Shown here in pieces: positions 1-12,401 of a stretch of 64,000 bases of DNA. The notes beneath the pieces were generated by a model, which was not told the origin of the DNA, ran no database searches, and saw nothing but the letters and a program-made list of their open reading frames with translations. A program made the translations under genes and the position numbers. Source of the DNA: Tigriopus japonicus (Eukaryota; Arthropoda; Copepoda; Harpacticoida; Harpacticidae). The DNA is taken from NCBI GenBank assembly GCA_010645155.1, contig JAAGOF010000199.1, positions 93,410 through 157,409 of the forward strand. Reading direction: 5' to 3'. The first letter of the stretch is position 1, and every line of letters begins with the position of its first letter.

Positions 1-115
1 TCATTTTAGGCCGAATTTGTAAAAAAATCGTGCAAATAAAGACGAAAAGTGCAAAAAGGCAAGTAAATGTGTTTATGTTACCAAAAATCGTTTTTACACT
101 TTTTGCCCGTCCCTA
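1..115 (+). mobile_element. right end of a hAT-like element (gtgcaaaa word family)
   Basis: The stretch is built from degenerate gtgcaaa/aaaagtgcaaaaa words and ends in TTTTTGCCCGTCCCTA at 115. The reverse complement of that end, TAGGGACGGGCAAAAAG, recurs as an element start at 8363. The left end lies outside the window, so the target-site duplication cannot be tested; the 8 bases after the end are GTAATTAC. Assignment to hAT rests on similarity of the terminus to better-bounded elements in this window. Confidence 0.45.
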
Positions 116-123
116 GTAATTAC

Positions 124-1469
124 AATTGCTTCGTTCAAAAATTATGATTTTTTTTCCAATAGCTCTTACAATGTCTTCAGATGGTTGCTTTACAAACCTC
201 GACTTTAGTGCTTTTGTCGTGCAATATTTCCAAGAGCTTTGGTTTGAATTCTAAACATTGTTTTTAAACTTAAAGAACGAATATTTTCAATTGTTTTACA
301 TGAAACAATATCCGCAAACCGACTTTTGAATCCGTGAAACATGGTAATTCTACAAAATGTTTGTTTTGGGGACCACTTGACTCGTCATGCACTATTTTGT
401 ATAAGGAGTTTGGTGGTTACATACTTTCCTACTAATGCTACTTCATCGTACAAAATGTCGTAAATGTAAAAGGCAGTTCCAGACAATTGTGTATTGTAAC
501 ACCCAAAATCTAAAGGCCCACTGTACATAAACTATGTTGCAATAAGATTAAAAAATTGGCACACAACTGCAAAAACATGCGAAGTAGTATAATATAAAAG
601 GGCAACTTAATTTGAATTGTACAACTAATTTAACAACAGTTTTAGTACTTAGGAAATCAAAAGAATTACCTCCGGAATTCTTCTTTACGTAACTTCGTTA
701 ATTTTTTTTCAAATTTCAAACTTTTAAGACGAGAATGTAGGTGTTTCTCTCATGAGCAACTCTTTTTAACTGAAAAAAACGTTAAAATTTCCCGGGGCGA
801 CAGAAAATCAATTTAAAACAAGAATAGTGTTTAGGTGTTATAACACCCCAACGTCCTGAAAGAGTTAAAACTTTTCCAACGCCAACTGAAGAAGCTTCTT
901 TAATTTTAACTAGAGACGTCTTACTGTAGCCCAAAATGAGCACGGAAGTTGAACTATCGATTTGATTCAACCTCTTAAAGTGACCTTTCTCTTGCATTTT
1001 CAGTCATTGACAAAAATTCCAGTCAGTCGAGACTGAACTTAACCTCAGGCTTGTAAAATGTTCATCACGATCACTTTCATTTCATCCAGGGCGTCACGTA
1101 TCTATTTTTTTCATTACCTAGTATTTATGTATCCTTCAGAATTTATTATATTCAGGCCTTAGCCTTTTCAGAACACACTGTCTGATGTTTTTTTAAAAAT
1201 AAGACTAGCATCTGGACAAAGCAGGGCCCGGATTCTTTATTGTTTTTTCAGCTATTGAAATCTAAACATTTGACTTGTTTGGATTAGTTATAAATTAGTT
1301 TTAAACCAAGGTACACCTAAAGTTTTCTTTTTCTGTAGTTAACAAAGACATATTTTACAAAATAGTAGACTCACGATACAAAGACCTCTTTCGCTAGCAG
1401 AGAAAGCCGTTCAAGGTTTCAGTTATGCTTACCGAAACCGAAAGTATACATGTACTATAAAGAGAGGAG
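124..1469. other. gene-free AT-rich stretch
   Basis: No coding-like ORF, RNA gene or bounded repeat seen. Mostly AT-rich unique-looking sequence. Confidence 0.5.
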
Positions 1470-1610
1470 AGATGGTTGTAATTAAGTTGGTCAACGCGTG
1501 ACCGAACAACGATCAGATTGATAGGTTCGATCCCAGGTTCCCCCACCTTCACTTCTAGGGGAGAATCGCCTCAAATGGCGTCAGCAACAACCCAGATTGG
1601 GCCGCAACAA
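1470..1610 (+). repeat. tRNA-derived SINE-like sequence
   Basis: It contains an A-box-like stretch (ttaagttggtcaacgcg) and a canonical B-box-like GGTTCGATCCC about 40 nt later, in the right order for an internal RNA polymerase III promoter. It does not fold into a proper tRNA: no 7-bp acceptor stem flanks the boxes. A tRNA-derived SINE head is therefore more likely than a tRNA gene. No poly(A) tail or target duplication was found. Confidence 0.35.
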
Positions 1611-1794
1611 ATATATTCATTTGTATCACTATTTGTTAATAAAAATGTATCTATCGAGAACTCAAATGTTGCAGTAAAGATTAATTTCATTTAATATAAT
1701 ATATCATAAAAACATCAAGAATGATGTTTGGCAACAAAGCCAAAGATTTTTTTTTGGTCTAAATCCCTCTGAAACTCATTCTTCCCTACTAACA

Positions 1795-1932
1795 AAAAAA
1801 TAAGATCATGTCACCTAACGTCGTACACATGATCAATTTGACTTTTACAATGAATTTTGCTCGTACATAACATTTTTGTCAGTTTCTTTCGGTTTTACTT
1901 TCGGTTAAGCCCTCTTCTGGGGTCCATCACTT
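1795..1932 (+). mobile_element. truncated hAT-like copy (ttcggt word family)
   Basis: The order of words (cacatga.caattt, gaattttgc, gtcagtttctttcggttt, ttaagccctctt, ggtccatcac) follows the intact element at 33587-33872. The right end reads GGGTCCATCAC. The left end is missing or too decayed to recognise. Confidence 0.5.
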
Positions 1933-2280
1933 CTGAGTTATAAAAGGTATGTTAACTTTTTTGAGGTTGCCTGACTCAGATAAATAGAGCACATTTTAAA
2001 GGAAAATATCAGGTTTAAGTAAACATTAGGTTATGTTAGGTACTTCAAGTAGTGAAATATTCCTTTAGGATAAATACACTCACGCAACCTTGGAATAAAC
2101 GTCATGCCATTTACAAGCGAGAGTCCATCATTACTAGGGACAGGAAGTTTAGACGAATAAAACTGACAAATCAAACGAAAAAAGACGAATAGAATTGCCT
2201 GATTAAACGAAAAAAGACTAATACAATTGACCGATTTAACGAAAAAAGACGAATAAAAGTTCAAAGAAGATGAAAAAAAA

Positions 2281-2437
2281 CGAAAAAAATACTTGTAAGA
2301 CGTAAAAAGTCGAATCAATTCCCCAAAAAGGCGAATGAAACTGGCTTAGAAGAAAGAAGAAAAATTAAATGCCCATACAGACGAAAAAAGACGTTTAAAA
2401 CTGCTTCCACAAAATACACAAAATTTATGTCCTTATT
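2281..2437 (+). repeat. 157-bp internal direct repeat, copy 1
   Basis: Nearly identical to 2691-2847; only a handful of substitutions are seen, such as cgaatc/cgagtc and aaaatacac/acaatgcac. Both copies lie inside the hAT-like element at 2135-3918, so this is a segmental duplication within the element. Confidence 0.9.
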
Positions 2438-2450
2438 GATGGGGACCAAT

Positions 2451-2508
2451 ATGTCTGCGTGTGCAAAAACGGTGAAATCTAGAAAATTAAAAAAAAAGAA
2501 GTACCTAA
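2451..2508 (+). repeat. 58-bp internal direct repeat, copy 1
   Basis: Identical by eye to 3381-3438; begins atgtctgcgtgtgcaaaaac and ends aagaagtacctaa. It points to a recent internal rearrangement of the host element. Confidence 0.9.
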
Positions 2509-2514
2509 ACGAAA

Positions 2515-2670
2515 CGATTAAACGAAAAAAGACTAATACAATTGACCGATTAAACGAAAAAAGACTAATACAATTGACCGATTAAACGAAAAAAGACTAA
2601 TACAATTGACCGATTAAACGAAAAAAGACTAATACAATTGACCGATTAAACGAAAAAAGACGAATAAAAG
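2515..2670 (+). repeat. 32-bp tandem array, 4.9 copies
   Basis: The unit starts cgattaaacgaaaaaag and ends actaatacaattgac. Units begin at 2515, 2547, 2579 and 2611, with a partial fifth at 2643-2670. It is an expansion of the element's own gacgaaaaaa subterminal word. Confidence 0.9.
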
Positions 2671-2690
2671 TTCCCAAAAGACGAAAAAAA

Positions 2691-2847
2691 CGAAAAAAAT
2701 ACTTGTAAGACGTAAAAAGTCGAGTCAATTCCCCAAAAAGGCGAATGAAACTGGCTTAGAAGAAAGAAGAAAAATTAAATGCCCATACAGACGAAAAAAG
2801 ACGTTTAAAACTGCTTCCACACAATGCACAAAATGTATGTCCTTATT
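2691..2847 (+). repeat. 157-bp internal direct repeat, copy 2
   Basis: Second copy of the repeat at 2281-2437, same orientation. Confidence 0.9.
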
Positions 2848-3380
2848 ACAGCAATTACTAGTGACGTCATCATTTTTGGCGGGAAAAAAGTTCGGAAGAC
2901 CTGTGTTTCTGAGTGATGAGCATGTGAGGTAACTAAAATGAAGGTTTAGGCCTGGCGACTGCAACAATGCCTTTCTTATCTGCACAAATTGCATGAAATA
3001 GCAATTCTTGACATTGTATTTGCAAAAAGTATGTTTTGTTGCTTTTATCTAAAATTCCGCTACATAAGTTGAGGGGGTTCTTCCCAACTTTGAAATTAGG
3101 AATGCCTGACTTTGAATAATAAGATGGCCAGAGGAGATCGGTTCCTGGGACAAATAAACCTATAAATAAATAATTTGTTTAATTGGCGGCTTCCATTTAC
3201 TTCATTTGTTTTCAAATTACTTTGCAATACTTCTCAACATACATTAACCATGCCATTGCCCATAAATGCAACATTTTTCGAAAATCTGACCCTTGAAAAC
3301 TGAGATTTTTTTGGCAAGCCTACACTGCTAACAGCAGTTAGAGACGGCAGCAGGTCCGTAAAATGATACGGTAATCACTC

Positions 3381-3438
3381 ATGTCTGCGTGTGCAAAAAC
3401 GGTGAAATCTAGAAAATTAAAAAAAAAGAAGTACCTAA
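3381..3438 (+). repeat. 58-bp internal direct repeat, copy 2
   Basis: Second copy of the repeat at 2451-2508. Confidence 0.9.
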
Positions 3439-3926
3439 TGCGTAAGATTTAGCCAGTGGTACATATGTCAAATAAAAACCAAGATTAAAAAAATGCCTCT
3501 TTTAAAGGAACGTTTTCAGTAGAGCTATACTTAAAATCAGATTTACAGATCCAATAATTGTTCTGATGGCCTGAAAGCTTGTTCAACCCAAATCCAATTT
3601 TCTTTCAGTGTCTGTTGAGCAACTCGACGAGTACAAGTTAACTTATAAATGTGGATTGTATTTTGTTTACGCAAAACCGCAACTGACAATCAAATTATTA
3701 CATTGGCCTATAATTGTTGGGGTTGAACTTTCTTCGAAGTTTTTATTTGCTTGGAAAATTGAAAAAAACCGCTTAAACAGCTGGGAATCCAAGAAAATCC
3801 AAATTTTTGGCCAAGTAGACGAAAAAAGACGAAAAAAATCCAAATTAGCCGAAAAAACATTTCGCGACGAATAAAGATCAAAAAGACGAAAAAAGTTCTT
3901 CTAAAGTTCTTGTCCCTAACCATTAC

Positions 3927-6188
3927 TCTTGTGTCTACTTCTGGCTGTTGCGTTGGCCTTACTAAGGGCTGCCAAAAAAGCTCAAGCCAATTTGGATCAT
4001 TAGTTTAATTGAACAAAATCTGTTTCCAATGAAACATGCTTTTTATCACAACTTCATTCTTAGTTTGTTGTTTCACAACATAGAAATTCTGCAGTTATTC
4101 AGACAAATTGAAAATAGGTCAAACCACAAGCTTATTGCACTTGTTGTGTGACAGTGAGTTATAAATCAAAAGAAATTATGTAAAGAAAGTAGAATTTGAT
4201 TGAAATACGAACGGAAACACATGTTATATCATTGGCAAAAATCAGTTTACGTAGAAAATTGTTCAGCAAATACTCACTTTTCTTTCAAAATGAAGAAAAA
4301 ATGAAGCGGTTTCAAACATCTATTGCAAACCTGCACCCTAGTAATGAGTTAAGGCACTATTTCTTCATTTGCGCTATGAATGGCTTTGAAATTTTAAAGT
4401 ATATACTTGTAAAGTGCCTGCTGTCAAACTTAAGATGACAAACGTGTCATTTAACTTAAGATTGGCGTGTTTTTGAATTGGTCTTGAAAGTGACAATGTT
4501 TTTGGCAACATCAATTTTATTTCATTCCGCATTGAATAGCAAAAGTTGGGAATTATAATATCCTGATGAGAGCTCTGCTGGTTCAAAAAAGTTCAATTTT
4601 TCTTCTTAGCCCAATAAAGGTCATTGCAAGGTATTTAATGCTTAGGCAAATTTGACTCATTGGATTTTTTTTTAGTTTGGTTGTGAATCTTTGTAGCCGC
4701 TACAAGAATGGGGTTTCTTGTAAAACATAATTCAATAATATGCGAAACGTTTTCAATGAATTTTTATTTCATTTGATACTTCAAACAGAATACATGTGTT
4801 CAAATCGAACATTGTCATTGTAGTTGCAAGTAAAAGCTCACTGAGTTGTGTTTAGAAACTCGGAGATGAAATCGCCCTTATGTGAAATATAAAGATGAAG
4901 TCTCGAAAAGATTTACTTTTGTTGTGTTCTTCAAGAGCGAACGATAGTTTCAAATAATTTCAAGTTAGGTTTCAGAATAATTCCCCGTGTTTGGGTGTCA
5001 ATTATCGTCTGATTGTATCCTTGAGGATCTGCGTTAACCATTACACCACGATTGCATTTCTTCAGCAAGCTGAATAAAGTGAAACTAGACTGTTTCAGTT
5101 TGTTTCTGACCAAATTGGAAATGCCATCGTTACTTTACACGGCATGTAATGTGTTGTGAGAACCTAAAGTAACCTGATGCTGTCAATTTTGCGAGATTTT
5201 TTTGCTGAAGAGGAGTTCCGTGCAAGGACAATCATTATTGTCCTCATAGCATTGAATTTTGTCCGAAAATTGTCCGCATAGTTTTTGTCAAAATTTCGTC
5301 GAAACTTCGAAGACAGCTTATTCAACACCAGGCAAAACAACAAACAGTTCACAAAGACGCCAATGGAGGGTGCCTTTTAGTATGATATAATAAAGATTTA
5401 CTAGACAAAGCACATTTGAAATGCTGCCAGCAATTCAATTTGATCTACGTATACTGATGAAATGTTACAAATGAAAAATGAAAAGCGATGCTTCTTTGTG
5501 TTCCGTGAGCATCTCTCGTTTTGCAACTTGAGTGCCATTTACACAACTGTATTTTTTTATTTCTTTGCTTTGCGTATCTTCACAACAGCTTTTGGATGCT
5601 ATTAATTTGGATTTATTTTGACGTCTTTCCTTCAGAACTCGTTGGCCTTCTTATGACTTTTTGTCTCGTGTGGTAAACGATGAATAAGTGTAAACCCCGC
5701 AATATAACCCAAAATGAAAATTTTCTGGCTCAAATAGACGAATAAATACTAGATTAACAGCCATAGTAGGAGATCTGAAATAATAGGGGAAAAAAACAAA
5801 GGTTCCAGGGAAATATTTTTTCGTAGTTGTTTTTATTCTGTTCACAATTGTTTCTTCGACATTTAATACCTTATTGTAATTGAGATGGCACAGGGTATCA
5901 AGGGCGGAAGGCAGTAATAAATAGGTTGTCATAAATAATAATAAATAATAGGGAAAGTCGTTCATCAAAAACAGTTTTTGGGTGTTGATCTTACACCATG
6001 ACGGATAAAGGGTCATCCAAAATCCACCATGAGCAATTTTGATGTTGCCAAAAAGCTGCCATCTTTGAAGACCAACTTCAAAGAGACATCTTTCTTGGAT
6101 GGAGGTGAAAAGTAGTAAAGATGAGCTCGAAAGATGAAGAAAAGAGATGTGAAGGCTCATATCACATTACAAGATCATGATGTGTTTT
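3927..6188. other. intergenic, downstream of the cuticle gene
   Basis: No supported gene. The longest ORF (minus 5651-6160) has no recognisable domain, and its composition looks like the non-coding sequence around it. The 3' untranslated region of the cuticle gene should fall in the last few hundred bases. Confidence 0.5.
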
Positions 6189-7333
6189 TCAGTTCTCCAA
6201 TTCGCTATTTTCGACTTTCCTGCGGACAGGGGCACGAACACGTCCCTTCACATTCCCATAGAATAAGCTATCGTGCAATTGACGATCCGAAGAGATCTTC
6301 AACTTCTTAGGGTATCTCATGCGTCGCTTCTCTGTGTTACTGGGGTCATAGATGGGAGCTTCTGTCGTGGTGGTGGTCTCTTCAGGCGCCTCAGAGGCCT
6401 CAGAAGCCTCATACTCAGGCACATTTTGTCTGGCTTTGGGAGAAGTGGGTCGGTAGGGCCTAGGCTCAGTGGGTTTGTGGGTGGTGCTCACATAGGTGGG
6501 CTCAGGTTTGTAGGTGGGTCTAGGGTCATAGGCAGGTCTGTAGGTAGTGGTCACGGGTTCGTAAACGGGAGCTTGAGTAGTGACGTACTGTCTCGCTTTG
6601 GGCGATCTGACATAGGACTCGGTGGAATATTGGGGAGCCTGATAGGGGGCGGGAGTGGGCAGGTACTCGGGAGCCTTGTAAGGGGCGGGGGACGGTTTGT
6701 AAGGGGCAGGGGTGTACACAGGTTTGGGTTTGTAAGGAGCAGGGGTGGGTTTGTAGACGGGACGGGGTTGGTACACCGGTTCAATAGCTCGATAAGCCGG
6801 TTTGGGTTGGTAGGAAGCGGGTTTGGGCTCGTAATGGTACTCCTTGGCCTCGCCCTCATACCGAACATCGGCCACAAAACCAGACTCGGGATCATCGATA
6901 CGATAGGTCACGATTTGTCGTCGACCATCAGGAAGAAGGACTTGGTATTCTCCGTCAGTGTTGTAGCCGGATCGAGCCTCTTCTTGGCCAAAATCCTGTC
7001 CGGTGTACTCGTCTTTGACTTCGTATTTGAACTGATAATTGGGCGGCTCCTGAAATGAGTAGGTTAAAATTCATGGGTATCTTGCGGTAACTGGGAATTT
7101 TGAATCGGTTCAGCACATTTAGGGAGCAATTGGTCCCATTATTGAACCTGCAAAGCGGACAAAGGTCAACTCAATTGAACTTGCGTGTGTGCTAAAATCA
7201 CGGAGCTCAATGAGGAAGACCAAATATTGGTTTGAGGATCTTAATAACTTACATCGTAGGAGGGCTGGGCATAAGAATTGTCCGCCAAGGCCACGGATAT
7301 GAGGGAAAGGCACAAAGCCAACGAAGTCGAGAG
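6189..7333 (-). CDS. RR-type (CPR) cuticle protein, 5' exon not found
   Basis: Structural protein that binds chitin in the exoskeleton. Two exons are clear: 7333..7253 (27 codons) and 7049..6189 (287 codons with stop), joined at GTAAGT/CAG in phase 0. The first exon supplies a signal-peptide core (LALCLSLISVALA, then DNSYAQPSYD). The second opens with an extended Rebers-Riddiford consensus: YQFKYEVKDEYTG, then GEYQVLLPDGRRQIVTY and GFVADVRYEGE. This looks RR-2-like rather than RR-1. After it comes a 200-residue low-complexity tail of PxPYKPxP/YxP repeats, two SPKARQ(Y/N)V motifs, an acidic Glu/Ala/Thr patch and a basic C-terminus. The sequence upstream of 7333 is an AG acceptor with an in-frame stop, so the ATG must lie on a further exon that I could not place. 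The antisense strand carries a long Gly-rich ORF that is a shadow of this gene. Confidence 0.9.
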
Positions 7334-8362
7334 CTAAAATCACAAGCAGACTCATCAATTGTCTCAAGTACACGATTCTTATTTCGTTTTTGTCTGATTC
7401 AGTCCATAGGTTACTACACCATAATCGGTCGTAATTTGTTCAGCGTCGGGACAAAATCGAGGATTTAAGAAACGAATGAAGGAAACGGATTGGTTGGCAT
7501 GAGTTGGAGTAGTTTAAGGATGTCAATTGTCATATTACAGTTCACCAAATTTGGTACAGTATTTTCGACAAAAAGACGCCCTTCAGGATATCAGGTTGGA
7601 TGACAAGACGAGACGAGAAGACACGGAGGAAGGGTGGGAGGGGAGTGTATAAACAATTCTTCCTGTCGGAATACCATACAGTACAAGTATGGTTATAATT
7701 TAGTGAGAGGTACTTGAGAACGAGTGACTTCCTTGCAACACATCTCATCTCCATTACTCCCAACGTTATGTCTTGATGCGAGAAGAATGGTGACTGCCTC
7801 TTATCGGGATTTTTTACGAGAGCATTCTTGGTCATTCTTGGTTTTATTGAACTGGAAATGGCGTCTATGTCACAATCAGCAAGGGGATCTTTGAATGTCT
7901 CACTTGTCAGATCTACGTACAGTACACCCAGAGTCTTTGAGAGCATTGTTATAGGGTTGTGAATCATTCCAGCACCTGATACGCAGATTCGTATTAGTGG
8001 TCAATGGTGGTTATACAAAACCTTTTTTTGTCGGGGTAACCTATTCAAAATGTAAATAGAGGCGGTGATATTCTAAGGGATTTTGTCATTTTTGCTTGAA
8101 ACTATATACTCCCTTGCAGAAGATTCCTCTTCCTTATTTGACGAATTGTGGGAAGCACTGGAAAGTCTGCAGGGCATGAGTAGTTAAGTACCGAGGTTTA
8201 GAGGGAGGGTCGTTGATTGAGGGGGTTCAGTGTATTCAGATTACAAATTTTGCCGCTTTTGAAATATCAAATTGAAGGAATTCCTTTGAGCAAATTATCA
8301 AAGATCTTAGGTCTATTGGAACTGTTCGTTCGAAGAGTTAAGAGTCTATGTAAAGTGATGAC
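7334..8362. other. upstream region of the cuticle gene
   Basis: It should contain the missing first exon and promoter. I scanned the minus strand for a short ATG exon ending in GT and in phase 0 and found no convincing one. A 141-codon minus ORF at 7542-7967 has no recognisable domain. Confidence 0.35.
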
Positions 8363-8460
8363 TAGGGACGGGCAAAAAGTGCCAAAAAACTAACAGAAAG
8401 AGTAAATGCAAGTGTTAAAAAAATGGTTAAAAGTGCAGCGAAAAGTGCAAAAAGATCTAA
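8363..8460 (+). mobile_element. left terminus of a hAT-like element (gtgcaaaa word family)
   Basis: Starts TAGGGACGGGCAAAAAG and runs into repeated aaaagtgc/gtgcaaaa words, the mirror image of the end at 100-115. The preceding 8 bases are GTGATGAC. No matching right end was found downstream. Confidence 0.45.
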
Positions 8461-11400
8461 AATTGTCCCCCTTTACGACGATTATATTTTCTTTGAATGC
8501 TAGTTTTCGAGTTCCATTTCCCAAATATTGAAAAAATACTGGCTGCATCTTGGGAAATGTTTAACAATGACTACAATAGTGCTGCCTAAAGGCTTAACAC
8601 AATTGATATTTCGCATACTAACTGTGATGACGAAAGTTATTTTTCCACACGTTGGAAATAAAGTATTATGTTTATTCATTTAATTTCATATCATTAAATT
8701 AAGATTAAATGTTCGATCTTTATGAGTGTTACAAATGTGAGATCAAAATGGGCACATTTAGAAATTAAGAAAACAACAAACAAAAAGTGCTAAATAAGGA
8801 AGAGAAAAATAGATACCAAAACCAGATGTCTTTTGATGAATCAAAGTAACTAACATAAAGAACTTATTTTAAAAGACTTTTGGTTTGGGAAAAAGATGGG
8901 AAATGATAAATCGTTAAAAAAAAATCGTGAAAAAAATGGTGGTGCAGAGAGCTCAAATATTATCATAGAAATCACTATTTTTCAAACTTCTTTCTTTAAA
9001 GCACTGATTTGTCTGGTTTATGTAAACTTAGCCTAAACCGACATTCTAGGTTGTGCACATATGTTTCCAGGCAAAATACTGAAAGAGGGGAGCATTGAAA
9101 AAAAATTTTACACATGCACAAAAAGAACACATTTAATCCTTGTTTAGGATTCTAAAAAGGATGACTGAAAAATATTGATCTACCAAATCCCGTTGTGCTA
9201 GCCTTACTACTCTTTTTTTTGTTAAATCCTAGTTTTGTTAAAACCTAGAAATCCTAGTTAAAGGCAACTGAAATTTTTAACAAATAAATGATACTATAAT
9301 TTGCATTATGTATATTGATGACAACTGAGTTATTGATAATTTCACTTGGTCATTCAAATTCACGTCAAAGCAAATTTTTGAAGCCAAACATCTTTTTCAA
9401 TTGATGTTTAATGGAAAGTTTCCAATGTATTTACCGCATAGACTCGAAGCAAACAAATTAGCTGCACACGCTTTTCCGTTGAAAAGAAAATATTAAGCAG
9501 TTTATTTTAAGTTTCTCTTTTAGAAAAGATTTTCTATCTGTAAAGATTATTTATTAATAAAAAGCGGAAGCGCCTTTTTCCCTTTTTTCGGGAACAAATC
9601 ACAAAGCTTGTTTATATCATTCAATTGATTTTATGTAACGGATTTAAACGAATTACATAAAAAGACAGTTTCGTCAAAATTTTGCAGAAATAACTTAGAG
9701 GAAAGAAACTATTGCAGCCCTGGAGAGCTTTTTACTTTTCCATTGAATCAAATTATTTAGCATTAAAAAATGTTTTTTTCTATATAAACCAAATTTACGT
9801 GATTACATATTTTTGAAAACAATCCCATTGCTTCGCAATAAAGAAGTGGTTTTGAGCATCTCATATTTATTGATTAAATTTCAATTTGTCTTTTAGTTTG
9901 AAGTTAGACTAACACTTAAAATAAAAAAAATAAAAAACATATTTTAATTAAAGCGCAGATTTCAAATGCTAAAACCAATGACAAGAACAACATACATGTA
10001 TCTAAAATGATTTTAGGACAATAAGACTGAAATCTTTTCATGATGACATCTGGCCGTTTTACGACGAGTCATCATCGAGGCAATGCTTCTCAAAAAAAAC
10101 TTTTGGTGGCCAGTTATCGCGAATAAAAATAGCCAGAATTAGGGCTTGGCATAATTTGCACTGGTTCTGATTCCATCTCTTCCTGCTTCTCTCCTTCGAA
10201 TCAAAATCAAAGAGCTATGTCCATCCGTCGAAAAAATATTAAATATCGCCGTCCTCGTGTTGGAATCTTGTTCGAATTGCTTGCAGGCGCAAAAGGCATT
10301 TCATTTACGAGCCAATGCCTGACAAATCTGGTATTTCAATCAAAAGGCCTGTTCATGTCTTTTTACTGCTTACACACACACGGACACGAAAAAGGTCACA
10401 GAAGAAGAAATACTTCTCGAGGAAGGACGCTCGACAAATTGGCCATTTGGCAGTCAACTTTTCGAAAAGTTGACAGTTTCCGTGCAAAGCAAGTAAATGT
10501 TAATAGAAAAAGTCACTTTCTCAAATATCACTTCAAAACGCCTCATGGTTCCAAGAGCAAGATTAAACCTTTTTCTTACTTGGGCCGTTCACCTCTCAAT
10601 ATCAGTGAGTACATAAGTAAGCAAGTGTGTATAGCTAATTTGAAAGAGGGCAACGCCCAGACCCTAAAGGCAATGAGTTCATTCATCTAACTTCGAGTCA
10701 TATCTTGACAAGAGACTACATACAAGTTTACCTTAGTTCTAAGAGGGAAGTAGGGGGTAGAGGTATATGAAATGGGACATGTTCCTTACCCTGGTCATGA
10801 TGATGTTTATCCGATGTTTTGCTGCTTCACACTGAATTTAGACCACATTTGTTCGCGACTTCTTCATCCCCAGAACCGATATCACCATCGCCCGAATCCC
10901 AACCATTCATGGAAGGGCTCCAAGCACCCAACGAGCAACGAACCCTCTAGGGTCCAGATGGTACCTACCTACATGGTAGAGATGGCAGATGGGTGGAGGA
11001 CACGCCACAGCAACGGAAAGACACACGACGGACTGTTCTTTGTAGCAACGATCTCGTTTTTTCCCCGGCATCATTTCTTGTTTTCAATACCGTTGCCCTC
11101 CGAGATCCTTACCTACTTGACGCTCCTTCTTTGAGCGTACGCAATTCTTGATAAGGACCTTAAGCCCGTGCGGTGTAGCAATTTTGATGGCAAATAACGC
11201 AGGTCTTTTAAGGCGCAGGAATAGCAAGTAACAAATAACTCTCCAAGACCCAGTATTACACATTTGGAGCATTGATTTTTTTGGTCTTAGGGTGATTAAG
11301 GGTACCAAAGCTTTACATTAGTGCAAAAACAATTCTGCACTCATGCCATTTAACTAGAGTCTTATAAACCGTTTCCAATAAACAAGTCAGTCAAAAAAAT

Positions 11401-12110
11401 GATATAAATGACGAGTACAAAAATGTAAAACTCAGCTGTCGCTTGGATCTAAGAGGGATAAACCTAAAAGCTGCAATTGAAATGGCAGATAAACCAATAA
11501 CTAAAAATTGAAATGGTAAACAAACCTAAAAATGGCATTAAATGAAAAATAAGAATAAATTGAAAAGTTGCCATAAGGTGTTGAATATTATTAGGGCGAT
11601 TTTTTGTGTCTCGTTTTGTCGTAATCTAAAATAGAATCTTTTGAGTCCAATTGTCAAAAATGGCAAATAGTGGAAAAGGCAAATATACCGCTTTTAGAGC
11701 ACATTGATTTTTATTTGCCCGAAAAATGCACCCCTCCTGATAGGGTACAAAGTACATACGCCCTGGTTTACGCGGACAAGTTATAATTCCGCACTCCATT
11801 TGACGTCTAATAAGCCAAAGCGTAAGCGTCAACACCTGGATTCTGTTGGAAGGAATCGGGTGGGGAATGTACCTCACTTCATATATTTGGGTTGGTACTA
11901 ACAACGAACGAACGATGATGATGATGAAGATAATTTTGTTGTTGCCTCTGTGCGTGACGAGCATCTCAAATTAGAGGCCCGTTGTGTGAATGACAAGGTT
12001 CTTTTTTCGGCCCTTTTTCTTGGCGCTGGCAAAAACATTGTGACATTTCTGTTGTTGTCGAAAGAGAAAATTGATGATCTTTGGGATCAGATGAGATGTT
12101 TGCCGTTTTT
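8461..12110. other. gene-free AT-rich stretch
   Basis: No supported gene. A 157-codon plus-strand ORF at 10217-10690 is rich in Lys, Arg and Ser and resembles nothing I know. A possible element end (tgcagccctgg, about 9712-9722) resembles the right end of the element at 29555-30141. Confidence 0.4.
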
Positions 12111-12114
12111 TAGT

Positions 12115-12321
12115 TTAATTACCACTTGTCAAAAGCTGTCGATTAAAAGCCTCGTTGGCCAGGCGAGTCAAGTGCAACGAATAGCGATCCAAATATTTTG
12201 CAGCATCCTGATTAATTGCATTGAGATTCCAATCTGGGTCAATCTTCAGACCTTGAGAAAATCTCCGGAATGCGCCGTGCCAAAAGTCAACCATGGGGAC
12301 AGGGGCAAGTTTCCAAGTCAT
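12115..12321 (-). other. exon-like ORF, unidentified
   Basis: Open for 68 codons with balanced composition (DFWHGAFRRFSQGLKIDPDW, then LDRYSLHLTRLANEAF) and ending near a plausible donor (AGTG|GTAATT). It looks more like protein than its surroundings. I cannot assign a family or join it to a neighbour in frame. It could be an exon of an unrecognised gene, a pseudogene fragment or chance. Confidence 0.2.
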
Positions 12322-12401
12322 TTAGATCAATCATATCCTCTTGAAAGCAATACGATACTGATCTTGACCTTGTCTTGTGTCATATGGACAATTGATCATC
12401 A

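Larger units (their letters stand above)
2135..3918. mobile_element. non-autonomous hAT-like element, 1.78 kb
   Basis: Terminal inverted repeats: the left end reads TAGGGACAGGAAGTTTAGA and the right end, reverse-complemented, reads TAGGGACAAGAACTTTAGA (17 of 19 match). The flanking 8-mers are ATCATTAC (2127-2134) and ACCATTAC (3919-3926), a 7/8 match and the target-duplication length of hAT elements. Both subterminal regions (2155-2410, 2515-2830, 3816-3900) are packed with the word gacgaaaaaagacga. The middle holds no transposase ORF, so the element is non-autonomous. It contains two internal duplications and a 32-bp tandem array, listed separately. Confidence 0.75.

Noticed and set aside
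5651..6160. 169-codon minus ORF downstream of the cuticle gene
   Set aside because: No domain and a composition typical of AT-rich non-coding DNA; it falls where the cuticle 3' untranslated region is expected.
6273..7058. 261-codon Gly-rich ORF on the plus strand
   Set aside because: Exact antisense of the cuticle protein exon; its Gly/Arg/Ser bias mirrors the Pro/Tyr repeats on the true coding strand.
7542..7967. 141-codon minus ORF upstream of the cuticle gene
   Set aside because: No domain and no frame that links it to the cuticle exon as the missing first exon.
10217..10690. 157-codon plus ORF
   Set aside because: Lys/Arg/Ser-rich without any recognisable motif, and no splice or promoter context.
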